Made by a program: the position numbers and the translations under genes. A stretch of 64,000 bases of DNA from JACVRW01 sp963813495 (GTDB lineage Bacteria > Actinomycetota > Thermoleophilia > Solirubrobacterales > Thermoleophilaceae), in contig CAWEZC010000011.1 in assembly GCA_963813495.1 (NCBI GenBank), forward strand, positions 1 to 64,000. Reading direction: 5' to 3'. The notes under the pieces were generated by a model. That model ran no database searches, was not told where the DNA came from, and saw nothing but the letters and a program-made list of their open reading frames with translations. Positions 33,589 through 41,864 of this stretch are shown here, one piece after another. Numbering within the stretch: position 1 is the first letter of the stretch; each line of letters begins with the position of its first letter.

Positions 33589-35972
33589 CCACGACGCGAG
33601 CGACTCAGACAGGTCCGGCCGCCGGGCTGATCGCTCAGGTGCTGCTGCTGGTCGTCCTAGCGGCGACCTCCGCCCTCGGCCCGGTGGGCTGGACCGTCGG
33701 CATTGCCTGCGCCGTGACCATGGCAACGGCGCTGGCACGCGGCCTTGCGCGCGGTCCCGATGACCGGCTGGGGCCGGCGTCCTGGGTGACGCTCGCCCGG
33801 GCCACGCTCGCCGTCGGAGTCGCCGCCCTCGCCGCGGACTCGTTGGTCCACAGCACGCCGGTCGCCCTGCTCGTGACGCTCGCGGCCGTCGCGCTCATGC
33901 TGGACGCGGTCGACGGATGGATTGCGCGGCGCACCGGGACGGCGACCGCGCTGGGGGCGCGCTTCGACGGCGAGGTCGACGCGTTCCTGATCCTCGCCCT
34001 CAGCGTCTACGTGACCCCGGCGTGCGGCGCGTGGGTGCTCGCCATCGGGGCCGCGCGCTACCTGTTCCTCGCCGGCGAGTGGCTGCTGCCGTGGATGCGC
34101 GCGCCGCTGCCGCCGCGTCGCTGGCGCAAGGTCGTCGCGGCGACACAGGGCGTGGTGCTGACGGTCGCGGCCGCCGAGGTCCTGCCCCTCGCGCTCACGC
34201 GGGCCCTCCTCGTCGTCGCGCTCGCGCTGCTCGCGGCGTCGATCGGCCAGTGCACGTGTTGGCTGTGGCGCCGCCGGCACGCCGCACACGACCATCGGCC
34301 GGAGGGTGACGTGGCCCGGCCCCAGCGCGGGCAGCTGCGCACCGGCATCGCCGTGGCGCTCACGGTCCTCGCCCTGCTGGTCGTCTGGGCCGCGCTTGTC
34401 GCGCCAAACGAGCCGAGCCGCCTCACCCTCGGCGAGTTCGCGCGGCTCCCGCTCGAGCTCCTCGTCGTCGTCGCCGTGGCCGCCCTGCTGCCCGCTACCG
34501 CGCGCCGCGTGCTGGCCGTGGTCGCGGGAGCGGTGCTGAGCGCGCTCGTTGTCGTGAAGGTGCTCGACATTGGGTTCTTCACCGCGTTCGACCGGCCGTT
34601 CAACCCCATCGACGACTCGGGTTACGTGGGGATCGGCATCGAGACGCTGCGCAACGCGATCGGCTGGTCGAGCGCGAACCTCGTGGTTGCCGTCGCGGCC
34701 GTGCTCCTTGTCGCCCTCCTCGCCGTCCCGGTCCTGGCGCTGCTGCGCGTGACGCGGGTCGCGGCCGGCCACCGCAACTGGGCGCTTCGGGCGGCGATCG
34801 CGCTGGGCGTGGTCTGGCTGGCGCTGCGAGTCGTCGGCGCGCCGGCCGCCTCCTCGGGCGCGGCCGCCCTGGCCGTCGACGAGGTGCAGGCGATTCGGGA
34901 GGGCTTGGCGGATCGCGCGGTGCTCGCCCGCGAGATCGCACACGACCGCTTCCGCACGACGCCCGGCAACCGGCTGCTGACAGGCCTCCGGGGCAAGGAC
35001 GTCCTGGTCGTGTTCGTCGAAAGCTACGGGAGGGTCGCGGTTCAGGACTCGTCCATCTCGCCCCGGATCGATGCCGCGCTCGAGCGGGGCGCCGCGCAGC
35101 TGCGGGCCGCCGGCTTTTCGTCGCGCAGCGCCTTCCTCACCTCGCCGACCTTCGGCGGCCTCAGCTGGCTGGCGCATTCCACCCTGCAGTCGGGGATCCT
35201 GGTCGACGGCCAGCGGCGGTACGACCAGCTCGTCGAGGACGACCGCCTCACGCTCACGCGGGCGTTCACGCGCGCAGGGTGGCGGGCGGTCGGCGCCATG
35301 CCGGGGAACCGCCGAGCGTGGCCGGAGGGCTCGACCTTCTACCACTACGACCGGGTCTACGACCGCCGCAACTTCGGCTACCGCGGCCCGGGCTTCGGCG
35401 TGGCCCCCATGCCCGACCAGTACGCCCTTCTGGCCCTGCAACGTCGCGAGCTCGCCAAGCGCGACCGGCCGCCGCTGTTCGCCGAGGTCGACCTCATCTC
35501 GAGCCACGCGCCGTGGACGCGCATCCCTCGGCTCATCTCCTGGGACGACGTCGGCGACGGCTCGATCTTCGACCGCCTCCCCGCAGAGGAGTCGACGAAG
35601 GCCTCGCTCTTCGGCGACGCCGAGCGGGCCCGTGCCGCCTACGGGCAATCGATCGAGTACTCGCTGAACACGATCTTCTCGTTCGTGCAGCGCTACGGCC
35701 ACGACAACCTCGTGCTCGTCGTACTTGGCGACCATCAGCCCGCGACGGTCGTCACCGGCCAAGGCGCCAGCCACGACGTGCCCATCTCGGTCACTGCCCA
35801 AGACCCCAAGGTGATGGACCGGATCGCCGGATGGCGCTGGCAGGACGGCATGTCGCCGAGCCCGCAAGCGCCCGTCTGGCCTATGGAGACGTTCCGTGAC
35901 CGCTTCCTCACCGCGTTCGGCTCGTCACCGGGCGAGCCGCTAGACCCGGTGCCGACAGAGGGGCGGCCATGA
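33585..35972 (+). CDS. CDP-alcohol phosphotransferase fused to LTA-synthase-like sulfatase domain
   Basis: A 795-residue fusion. Residues 1-200 are a polytopic CDP-alcohol phosphatidyltransferase with the full motif D107xxD110G111xxA114R115...G124xxxD128xxxD132. After about residue 250 come five more helices, and from about 450 an outside alkaline-phosphatase/sulfatase-type domain. Its likely metal ligands and nucleophile are VFVESYG (E479), SPTFGGLSWLAH (Thr near 522) and LGDHQPA (Asp-His near 715). LTA synthases and phosphoglycerol or phosphoethanolamine transferases use these residues to move a phospholipid headgroup onto an acceptor. The fusion couples making a CDP-activated headgroup lipid to transferring it outside the membrane. 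The ATG overlaps the ribD-type stop. Confidence 0.88.
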   Translation: MTTTRATQTGPAAGLIAQVLLLVVLAATSALGPVGWTVGIACAVTMATALARGLARGPDDRLGPASWVTLARATLAVGVAALAADSLVHSTPVALLVTLAAVALMLDAVDGWIARRTGTATALGARFDGEVDAFLILALSVYVTPACGAWVLAIGAARYLFLAGEWLLPWMRAPLPPRRWRKVVAATQGVVLTVAAAEVLPLALTRALLVVALALLAASIGQCTCWLWRRRHAAHDHRPEGDVARPQRGQLRTGIAVALTVLALLVVWAALVAPNEPSRLTLGEFARLPLELLVVVAVAALLPATARRVLAVVAGAVLSALVVVKVLDIGFFTAFDRPFNPIDDSGYVGIGIETLRNAIGWSSANLVVAVAAVLLVALLAVPVLALLRVTRVAAGHRNWALRAAIALGVVWLALRVVGAPAASSGAAALAVDEVQAIREGLADRAVLAREIAHDRFRTTPGNRLLTGLRGKDVLVVFVESYGRVAVQDSSISPRIDAALERGAAQLRAAGFSSRSAFLTSPTFGGLSWLAHSTLQSGILVDGQRRYDQLVEDDRLTLTRAFTRAGWRAVGAMPGNRRAWPEGSTFYHYDRVYDRRNFGYRGPGFGVAPMPDQYALLALQRRELAKRDRPPLFAEVDLISSHAPWTRIPRLISWDDVGDGSIFDRLPAEESTKASLFGDAERARAAYGQSIEYSLNTIFSFVQRYGHDNLVLVVLGDHQPATVVTGQGASHDVPISVTAQDPKVMDRIAGWRWQDGMSPSPQAPVWPMETFRDRFLTAFGSSPGEPLDPVPTEGRP

Positions 35973-36730
35973 GGCAGGTCGACCGCGTGCCGTTCGACCG
36001 GGCGCTGCATCGCGCGCGCATGTCGGCGTACGCTTCCGGCGAGTTCGTCGGGCAGGAGGGCTTCATGACCGCTCGCGAGATCCGGGCCCTGGCGGTCCAG
36101 GTCGGCATCGGCCCCGGGGTCACGGTGCTGGACCTGTGCTGCGGCACCGGCGGGTCCGGACGTTTCCTCACCCGGGAACTGGGCTGCGACTACCTGGGCG
36201 TGGACGCCAGTGCGAGCGCCGTCGCCATCGCCCGCGAGCGCGCAGGGGACCTGCCGTGCCGCATTGCGACGGCGCACATCCCGCCCGTCCCAGCCGGCTC
36301 CTTCGACGTCGTGCTCCTGCTCGAGACGATGCTCGCCTTCGAGGACAAGGACCCGCTGGTGCGCGAGATCGCCGCTGCGCTCCGGCCCGGTGGGCGCCTC
36401 GGCTTCACCCTCGAGGACGGGCCGCCCCTCACGACGGCCGAGCGGGCGGTGATGCCCGACGCCGACACCGTTTGGCTGACCCCGCTTGACGAGATAGCCG
36501 CGTCACTCGAGCGGGCCGGGCTCGTCGTCACGTGTCAGGAGGACCACAGCCAAGCGCACCGCGCGACGGCGCAGGCGCTGGCGGACGCGTTCGCCGCGGA
36601 CGGCGAGGACATCGCCGCACAGGTCGGCCGCCGGGCACTGGACGAGCTGCTCGCCGCCCATCGACTGTGGATCGAGTGGCTGGATGAGCGGCGGGTCCGG
36701 AAGCTCGCGCTGGTGGCGCAACGCGCCTAG
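35969..36730 (+). CDS. SAM-dependent methyltransferase (class I)
   Basis: The 253-residue protein starts at an ATG overlapping the previous stop. Motif I GVTVLDLCCGTGGSGRFLTRELGCDYLGVDASASAVAIARERA and the post-motif GSFDVVLLLETMLAFEDKDPLVREIAAALRPGGRLGFTLEDGP define an Mt-A-like methyltransferase (methyltransferase_11/25 type). The C-terminal helical part (EEIAASLERAGLVVTCQEDHSQAHRA) matches small-molecule methyltransferases. It is the last gene of the eight-gene operon; 36731-36835 shows no clear terminator. Confidence 0.82.
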   Translation: MRQVDRVPFDRALHRARMSAYASGEFVGQEGFMTAREIRALAVQVGIGPGVTVLDLCCGTGGSGRFLTRELGCDYLGVDASASAVAIARERAGDLPCRIATAHIPPVPAGSFDVVLLLETMLAFEDKDPLVREIAAALRPGGRLGFTLEDGPPLTTAERAVMPDADTVWLTPLDEIAASLERAGLVVTCQEDHSQAHRATAQALADAFAADGEDIAAQVGRRALDELLAAHRLWIEWLDERRVRKLALVAQRA

Positions 36731-36835
36731 CGCGCCCCCGATGGCCGAGGACCCGGACTCGTCGCGATCACGTAGCGGGCGCGGCAAGCGCCTCCGTCGT
36801 AGGTGACGGGGCAGGGAGCGGTTAAGAAGCTGGGC

Positions 36836-36961
36836 TCAGCTCACCGCTTTCTTCACGAGCGCGCCGATCCTTGCCTCTTCGGCGGCGGTCAGCTCCTTCA
36901 GCGCGAAGGAGGGTGGCCACAAGGGCGTTCTGAGATCGGCGCACGGCTCGTACTCCTGCAT
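36836..36961 (-). CDS. Possible small protein (41 residues)
   Basis: A short frame beginning MQEYEPCADLRTPLWPPSF and ending LTAAEEARIGALVKKAVS has protein-like composition and a helical end. It sits alone in the 36731-37174 gap and could be the tail of a lost gene. It has no known family. Confidence 0.2.
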   Translation of the reverse strand: MQEYEPCADLRTPLWPPSFALKELTAAEEARIGALVKKAVS

Positions 36962-36972
36962 GAACGCACTGC

Positions 36973-36996
36973 CGCTTCCGCGTGATTGCGGAAGCG
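36973..36996. other. Hairpin: 9-bp perfect stem, 6-base loop, within a 444-bp gene-poor gap
   Basis: CGCTTCCGC (36973-36981) and GCGGAAGCG (36988-36996) flank GTGATT. The left arm is part of CACTGCCGCTTCCGC, an inverted partial copy of the dispersed repeat core. There is no T run, so terminator activity is uncertain. The remaining gap (36731-37174) shows nothing else apart from the GGAGGAGAT ribosome site of the recombinase. Confidence 0.5.
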
Positions 36997-37174
36997 CGCG
37001 CGGCACACCCGACCGCTCCTGCTTGGGACGAGCCTGGGGCGCCCTGCCCAGCGGTCGTTCGCTTGCGCTTTGCCAGGGCGAAGCGGGCGCGCCATCCGGC
37101 CTGGTATTGGCGACGGCGGGCCGGTGTTGGTAGAGCGGCGGTAACTGTCCGTTGTGCGATTGGGAGGAGATCCC

Positions 37175-37875
37175 ATGACCGTGCCCGTAGTTCTCGACTC
37201 CGCCGGCCGACGCCGCTCGCCCGCGACCATGCCGGGCTACCACGCCGGGCGTGCGCCGCGCAACAAGGGGATGCGCTACCCGGCCGACCCGCCGACGGTC
37301 GAGGAGATCGTCGCCGTCATGCGCCTCACCGGCGAGCACCGCCACGGCTGGCGCCTGCGGGCGCTGATCGTCGTGCTGTGGCGCGGCGGGCTGCGCATCC
37401 ACGAAGCGCTCGCGCTCACAGAGCACGACCTCGACCCGAGGCGCGGTTCGCTGCTGGTCCGCAACGGCAAGGGCGGCAAGCGCCGCGAGCTCGGCATGGA
37501 CGAGTGGGGCTGGGAGCAGCTGCGCCCATGGCTCGCAGCGCGGCACGGGCTGCCCGCCGGGCCGCTGTTCTGCATCATCGACGGCCCCACCCGCGGACGG
37601 CCCTGGGCCAGCGCCGGGGTACGCCGCGAGCTGCGCCGGCTCGCCACCCAGGCAGGCGTGCGCCGCCGGTTCGCGCCCCATCAGCTGCGCCACGCCCCGC
37701 GCTCGAGCTCGCCCGCGAGGGCGTCCCGCTCAACATCATCCAGCGCCAACTCGGCCACACCAACCTCGGCACCACCTCGATCTACCTGCAAGGCATCGAC
37801 CCCGAGGAGATCATCGCCGCGGTCCGCACCCGCCGCGCCCCGATGATGTCGGCCAGCGCCGGCCTCCAACTCTGA
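37175..37875 (+). pseudogene. Tyrosine recombinase/integrase with a one-base frameshift
   Basis: The gene starts at the ATG at 37175 behind GGAGGAGAT. It reads MTVPVVLDSAGRRRSPATMPGY, then the catalytic core: Arg in WRGGLRIHEALAL, Lys in NGKGGKRRELG, and HQLRH in frame 2 up to about 37692. The essential end LELAREGVPLNIIQRQLGHTNLGTTSIYLQGID, carrying the final His and nucleophile Tyr, is in the next frame. Adding one base in CACGCCCCGCGC (about 37692-37703) restores a full protein of about 233 residues. I recall closely similar recombinases as multi-copy genes in Solirubrobacterales. Two hairpins flank it (36973-36996 and 37914-37938). As written it would lack the Tyr and be inactive. Confidence 0.85.
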
Positions 37876-38204
37876 GCAAGCGCAAATCACGGCTGCGGGA
37901 GCGACCCGGCGCTCCCGCTTCGCCCGGACCGAAGCGGGCGTCTCCGCATCACCCCCAGCGCGCACGCCGGTCGTCCGCTGCGGGAGCCAGCTCGGTGCCG
38001 GCCGAGACGCTCGCATGTCGCGCGGAGCGGAAGTGTCGGTGCGGAGGGTCGAGCGAAACGAGTGGCGAAACTCGCGCCATTTCGGTGAGATGCGTCTCGC
38101 GTCGGGCTGCCGCTCGTCGGAGTAGTCTTTCTGAAGGCTGATCGTTCGTTAGGTCTCACTCTCTCTCTTCCTTTCGTGCGTCCCCCCACAGAGGGACTGA
38201 AGGG
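37876..38204. other. Gene-free 329-bp stretch with a 9-bp hairpin at 37914-37938
   Basis: CCCGCTTCG (37914-37922) pairs with CGAAGCGGG (37930-37938) around CCCGGAC, 39 bp after the recombinase stop; this is a possible terminator without a T run. Near the right edge, TTCGTTAGGTC (about 38146-38156) repeats a motif found in the operator region at 43665-43675. No gene is seen. Confidence 0.45.
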
Positions 38205-38486
38205 ATGAGGACCATGGCAAGCGAGGAACGCGACCGCGCCGTGCAGCGGCTCGAGGCGGCGCTGGTCGAGCAGGATCGGCTGGGCGAGCGCTTTGACGCC
38301 GCCGTCGGCACGTCCACCGAGTTTGGAGCCTACGTCCGGCTCCGGGGCGCGGGCGATCAAGTCACGGCGCGGGAGGCCTGGCTCAACTGGGTCGACGACG
38401 AGGGGTACCGAGGGCTCAACGCGGGCCCTTTCGAACTGCTCGCCGAGAGCCGCGCACTCGCCTGTACTAGCGGACTGGACGGTTGA
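38205..38486 (+). CDS. Small hypothetical protein
   Basis: The 93-residue frame has an ATG at 38205 behind GAAGGG. It begins with a charged helix (EERDRAVQRLEAALVEQDRLGERFDAAVGTSTEFGAYVRLRGAGDQV) and continues TAREAWLNWVDDEGYRGLNAGPFELLAESRALA. The composition is convincing for a soluble helical protein. I do not recognise the family. It opens a run of three small genes of unknown function upstream of the formate dehydrogenase. Confidence 0.6.
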   Translation: MRTMASEERDRAVQRLEAALVEQDRLGERFDAAVGTSTEFGAYVRLRGAGDQVTAREAWLNWVDDEGYRGLNAGPFELLAESRALACTSGLDG

Positions 38487-38501
38487 GGACGATGACGAGC
38501 A

Positions 38502-38702
38502 ATGAGCGGCAGCGTGGCGCCGAGGGGGCGGCGCGACGGCGAGGTGGACTGCACCGCGCCGGTGGCGACCGCCGGGTCGGGCGGGCCATCGTGGCCCGGC
38601 ACGATTTGGCTACGCGTGGGGTTTGGCCGTGTCTGGTTAAACGGCCGCGAGCTCGGCGGTGCAGATCCTCGCTACGCGCACCTCGAGGCATCGCACGACT
38701 AA
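38502..38702 (+). CDS. Small hypothetical protein
   Basis: A 66-residue frame, MSGSVAPRGRRDGEV..., whose second half (SWPGTIWLRVGFGRVWLNGRELGGADPRYAHLEASHD) is a plausible small beta-rich domain. It follows the preceding small gene by 15 bp on the same strand. There is no family assignment and support is moderate. Confidence 0.4.
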   Translation: MSGSVAPRGRRDGEVDCTAPVATAGSGGPSWPGTIWLRVGFGRVWLNGRELGGADPRYAHLEASHD

Positions 38703-38782
38703 GCGGGCCGCCCACGCCGCGAGGGGGCACGGCGACGAGCGCCGGACCGTGGACGACCGCAGCGATCGGGCGAGGGCGCGTG

Positions 38783-39133
38783 ATGAACCGGGCGGCGTGG
38801 GGTGACGATCCGGCAGCGACCAAGGAGGTGAGCAGCGCGAGCGAAGTCCCCGGAGGCCCGCCAACTTCGTTCGTGATCGTCGAGCTGGCGACGCCGCCGC
38901 GCCAGGCGTTTCGGTTCGCGGAGCAGGCGGACGCGCTGCGTCTTGCCGAGCGGCTGCGCCGAGCGGACCCGGACGCCGCCGTCCGGACGCAAACGCCCGA
39001 GGAGGCGCGCGATGTACTGCTCGACTTGGCGTTCGTGCCCGAGGACGCGATTGGCCCGCTGATCATCATGGCGTCGCGGCAGCTCGACCGCGAGACCGTG
39101 GAGGGCCACTTCCGAGCGGTGGGCGGCGCATGA
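38783..39133 (+). CDS. Small hypothetical protein
   Basis: The 116-residue frame starts at the ATG at 38783. FVIVELATPPRQAFRFAEQADALRLAERLRRADPDAAVRTQTPEEARDVLLDLAFVPEDAIGPLIIMASRQLDRETVEGHFRAVGGA looks like a small alpha/beta fold. No family was recognised. It is 123 bp upstream of the formate dehydrogenase gene, which has its own ribosome site. Confidence 0.5.
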   Translation: MNRAAWGDDPAATKEVSSASEVPGGPPTSFVIVELATPPRQAFRFAEQADALRLAERLRRADPDAAVRTQTPEEARDVLLDLAFVPEDAIGPLIIMASRQLDRETVEGHFRAVGGA

Positions 39134-39256
39134 CGCCGAGAACGCCAGACGCGATCAAGGGGCCGGCATGACGGCGCGCCGTCGCGTGCGTGGGCGATCG
39201 GTAGCGGCGCCGACGCGTCACGAGCGCTGCCAGGCGAGACCGACGAAAGGACCGCC

Positions 39257-40417
39257 ATGACGAACATCATCTGCGTTCTCTACGACGACCCCGTCAGCGG
39301 GTATCCGCCGTCCTATGCGCGCGACTCCGTGCCCACGATCGAGCGGTACCACGGCGGCCAGAACACACCCTCTCCCGAGCACATCGACTTCACGCCGGGG
39401 GAGCTGCTGGGCTGCGTGTCGGGCGAGCTCGGGTTGCGCGAGTTCGTCGAGGGACGCGGGCACAAGCTGATCGTCACGTCCGACAAGGAGGGGCCCGACT
39501 CGGTGCTGGATCGCGAGCTTCGTGAGGCCGAGATCGTGATCTCGCAGCCCTTCTGGCCCGCCTACCTGACCGCTGACCGGATCGCAAAGGCGCCCAAGCT
39601 CAAGCTGGCGGTCACGGCTGGGATCGGCTCCGACCACGTGGACATCGACGCGGCCATCGAGAACGGCATCACCGTAGCCGAGGTGACCTTCTCGAACAGC
39701 ATCAGCGTCTCCGAGCACGTGGTGATGATGATCCTCGCGCTCGTGCGCAACTACATCCCGTCCTACCAGTGGGTGATCGAGGGGGGCTGGAACATCGCCG
39801 ACTGCGTATCGCGGTCCTATGACCTGGAGGGCATGGAGGTCGGCACCGTGGGGGCAGGACGGATCGGCTCCGCGGTGCTGCGGCGGCTCAAGCCCTTCGA
39901 GGTGGGGCTGCACTACACCGACCGTCACCGCCTCCCCGAGCAGGTGGAGCGAGAGCTCGGCCTCACCTACCACGAGAGCACCCAGGACATGGTGCCCGGC
40001 TGCGATGTGGTCACGATCAACGCCCCGCTGCACCCGGAGACGGAGGGGCTCTTCGACGACGAGCTGCTGGGCACGATGCGCCGCGGCACATACCTCATCA
40101 ACACCGCGCGCGGCAAGATCTGCGACCGCGACGCGATTGTGCGGGCGCTCGAGTCGGGCCGGCTCGCCGGTTACGCCGGCGATGTCTGGTACCCCCAGCC
40201 GGCCCCCAAGGACCATCCCTGGCGGACCATGCCCCACCACGGCATGACCCCGCACACCTCGGGCACCAGCCTGTCGGCCCAGGCCCGCTACGCCGCCGGC
40301 ACCCGCGAGATCCTCGAGTGCTGGTTCGACAACCGCCCGATCCCGGACGAGTACCTGATCGTCGACGGCGGCAAGCTCGCCGGCACCGGCGCCCACTCCT
40401 ACAGCGCCAAGGTGTGA
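39257..40417 (+). CDS. fdh: NAD-dependent formate dehydrogenase
   Basis: The 386-residue protein is a D-2-hydroxyacid-dehydrogenase-fold enzyme with the formate-specific motifs: ISQPFWPAYLTADRIAKAPKLKLAVTAGIGSDHVD, the Rossmann fingerprint VGTVGAGRIG (about 195-204), NTARGKICDRDAI (catalytic Arg) and MPHHGMTPHTSGTSLSAQARYAAGTREILE (catalytic His with the Ser-Gly-Thr lid). It oxidises formate to CO2 with NAD+, supplying NADH and detoxifying formate. The length matches the family. The start ATG follows GAAAGGACC. No accessory subunits are expected for this metal-free class. It stands alone. Confidence 0.95.
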   Translation: MTNIICVLYDDPVSGYPPSYARDSVPTIERYHGGQNTPSPEHIDFTPGELLGCVSGELGLREFVEGRGHKLIVTSDKEGPDSVLDRELREAEIVISQPFWPAYLTADRIAKAPKLKLAVTAGIGSDHVDIDAAIENGITVAEVTFSNSISVSEHVVMMILALVRNYIPSYQWVIEGGWNIADCVSRSYDLEGMEVGTVGAGRIGSAVLRRLKPFEVGLHYTDRHRLPEQVERELGLTYHESTQDMVPGCDVVTINAPLHPETEGLFDDELLGTMRRGTYLINTARGKICDRDAIVRALESGRLAGYAGDVWYPQPAPKDHPWRTMPHHGMTPHTSGTSLSAQARYAAGTREILECWFDNRPIPDEYLIVDGGKLAGTGAHSYSAKV

Positions 40418-40748
40418 CCTGCCCCTGGCCAAGGCCCTTCTCCTCGTGGGAGACGCGGGGCCCAGTATCCCGTCGCCCCGGGACCCGGTCCACCCGCCTC
40501 GTCCTCCGACACGAGCCCGCGGGAGCGCTTGCCCCAAGCATCCGCACGTCTGGCGATGACCGCTTGGTCGCCTAAGCCGGAGGGTGCCGCGGAAACAGCC
40601 GGAGCTGGGGCGACCGGGACGGGTGTTGACCTGGCGACCGGGACGGGTGTTGACCTTCAGGCAGGGTCGCCGGGTCCGCGTCCGCGAATGCCTCGACGCC
40701 CGCGAAGCCGCGAGCGGCGGCCTTGCCTCTGGCCCGGCAGGGCGCGTT
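40418..40748 (+). repeat. Gene-free 331-bp stretch with two tandem 24-bp units (40610-40657)
   Basis: GCGACCGGGACGGGTGTTGACC plus two bases is repeated head to tail at 40610-40633 and 40634-40657 with one mismatch. The unit contains TTGACC, a weak -35-like element. The rest shows no gene or terminator, although it must hold the 3' ends of two convergent genes. Confidence 0.6.
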
Positions 40749-41648
40749 CTACACCGTTAGAACGATCTTGCCGCGAGTGTGCCCGGACTCGCTGAGTTCG
40801 TGTGCTTGCTGGACCTCGGTGAGCGGGAGCACCTCGCTGATCTCCACGCGGACCTCGGCGCCCGCCACCAGCTCGGCGATCCGAGCCAGCTGCTCCGAGC
40901 TCGGGCTCATCACGAGCAGCTCCGCGCGCACGCCGCGCGCACGCGCCGCCTCTTCGGGTGGCGCGTTCGCGATTGTGACAAGGATGCCTCCCTCGCGCAC
41001 CGTGGGGACCAGCGCCTCCGTCGTGTCCCCGCCGACGGTGTCGAACGCTACGTCGACGGCGCTCACCGCCTGGCCGACGTCCTGCTCCGTGTAGTCGACG
41101 TATTCGTCGGCGCCGAGACCCAGCACGAAGTCGCGATTGCGGGAGGACCCGGTGCCGATCACCCGCGCGCCCGCGAGCTTCGCGAACTGCACGGCAAGGT
41201 GCCCAACGCCGCCCGCGGCCCCGGCGATCAGCGCGGTCTGTCCGCGTTCGAGCCCGCCGCGATCGAACAATGCCTGCCACGCGGTCATGCCGGCAACCGG
41301 CAGCGCGGCGGCCTGCTCGTGGCTGAGACCGGCCGGCTTCCTCGCGATTGTGTTGGCGGAGGCGATCGCGAACTCGGCGTATCCGCCGCCCGCGACGTAT
41401 CCGAACACCTCATCGCCCTCGGCGAAGCCGTCGGCACGCGAGAGCTCGACCGTGCCCGAGGCGTCTCTGCCGAGCACCGCTGGCAGCCGCGTTTCAGACA
41501 ACCCGCGCCGGGCCTTCCAGTCCGCCGGGTTGACGGACGCAGCGTGCACCCGGATCAACACCTCGCCGTCGCCGGGCTCGGGCCGCTCGGCCTCCTCGTA
41601 GTGCAGGACGTCCGGGCTACCGGTCTCGTGGATCAACACGGCTTGCAT
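40749..41648 (-). CDS. NADP-dependent quinone oxidoreductase-like MDR enzyme
   Basis: The product is 299 residues from the ATG at 41648. The MDR fold is of the zeta-crystallin/QOR type: MQAVLIHETGSPDVLHYEE, RVHAASVNPADWKARRG, LPAVLGRDASGTV, the nucleotide-binding fingerprint QTALIAGAAGGVGHLAVQFAKLAGARVIGTGSSRNRDF, and LTEVQQAHELSESGHTRGKIVLTV at the end. There are no zinc ligands. It probably reduces quinones or enones with NADPH. The longer upstream frame is not protein-like. The palindrome 39-62 bp upstream suggests control by a small regulator responding to oxidants or electrophiles (inference). Confidence 0.9.
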   Translation of the reverse strand: MQAVLIHETGSPDVLHYEEAERPEPGDGEVLIRVHAASVNPADWKARRGLSETRLPAVLGRDASGTVELSRADGFAEGDEVFGYVAGGGYAEFAIASANTIARKPAGLSHEQAAALPVAGMTAWQALFDRGGLERGQTALIAGAAGGVGHLAVQFAKLAGARVIGTGSSRNRDFVLGLGADEYVDYTEQDVGQAVSAVDVAFDTVGGDTTEALVPTVREGGILVTIANAPPEEAARARGVRAELLVMSPSSEQLARIAELVAGAEVRVEISEVLPLTEVQQAHELSESGHTRGKIVLTV

Positions 41649-41686
41649 CGCGACTCCTTCCGAGCGGCGGTCGGGCCCCACGCAGT

Positions 41687-41710
41687 CTAACTTACGCTTC
41701 GTAAGGTTAG
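41687..41710. promoter_or_regulatory. Palindromic operator candidate upstream of the quinone oxidoreductase
   Basis: TTACG-CTT-CGTAA (41692-41704) is a perfect 13-bp palindrome, extended outward by CTAAC on one side and GGTTAG on the other. It lies 39-62 bp before the oxidoreductase start, over the expected promoter, as sites for TetR-, MarR- or HxlR-type repressors do. The CTAAC/GTTAG ends resemble the CTAACG sites at 43643 and 43672. Confidence 0.5.
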
Positions 41711-41864
41711 ACCGGAGGCCGAGGCCGACCACGGGGGCACCGTCGAGAGTGCCGCAACCCCATGGATGCGAGAGCGAGCTCCGAGCCTGGGAGGACTGTT
41801 GAGTTTCGTCCATTCCGGTCGTTTGACGCTCGCCGCGCGAGACGCTCGCAACCACGCGAAGGCA

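Noticed and set aside
33657..35867. A 736-codon open frame antisense to the CDP-alcohol phosphotransferase fusion
   Set aside because: It mirrors codon bias of the sense gene, is extremely Arg/Asp/Gly/His-rich, and lacks any family motif.
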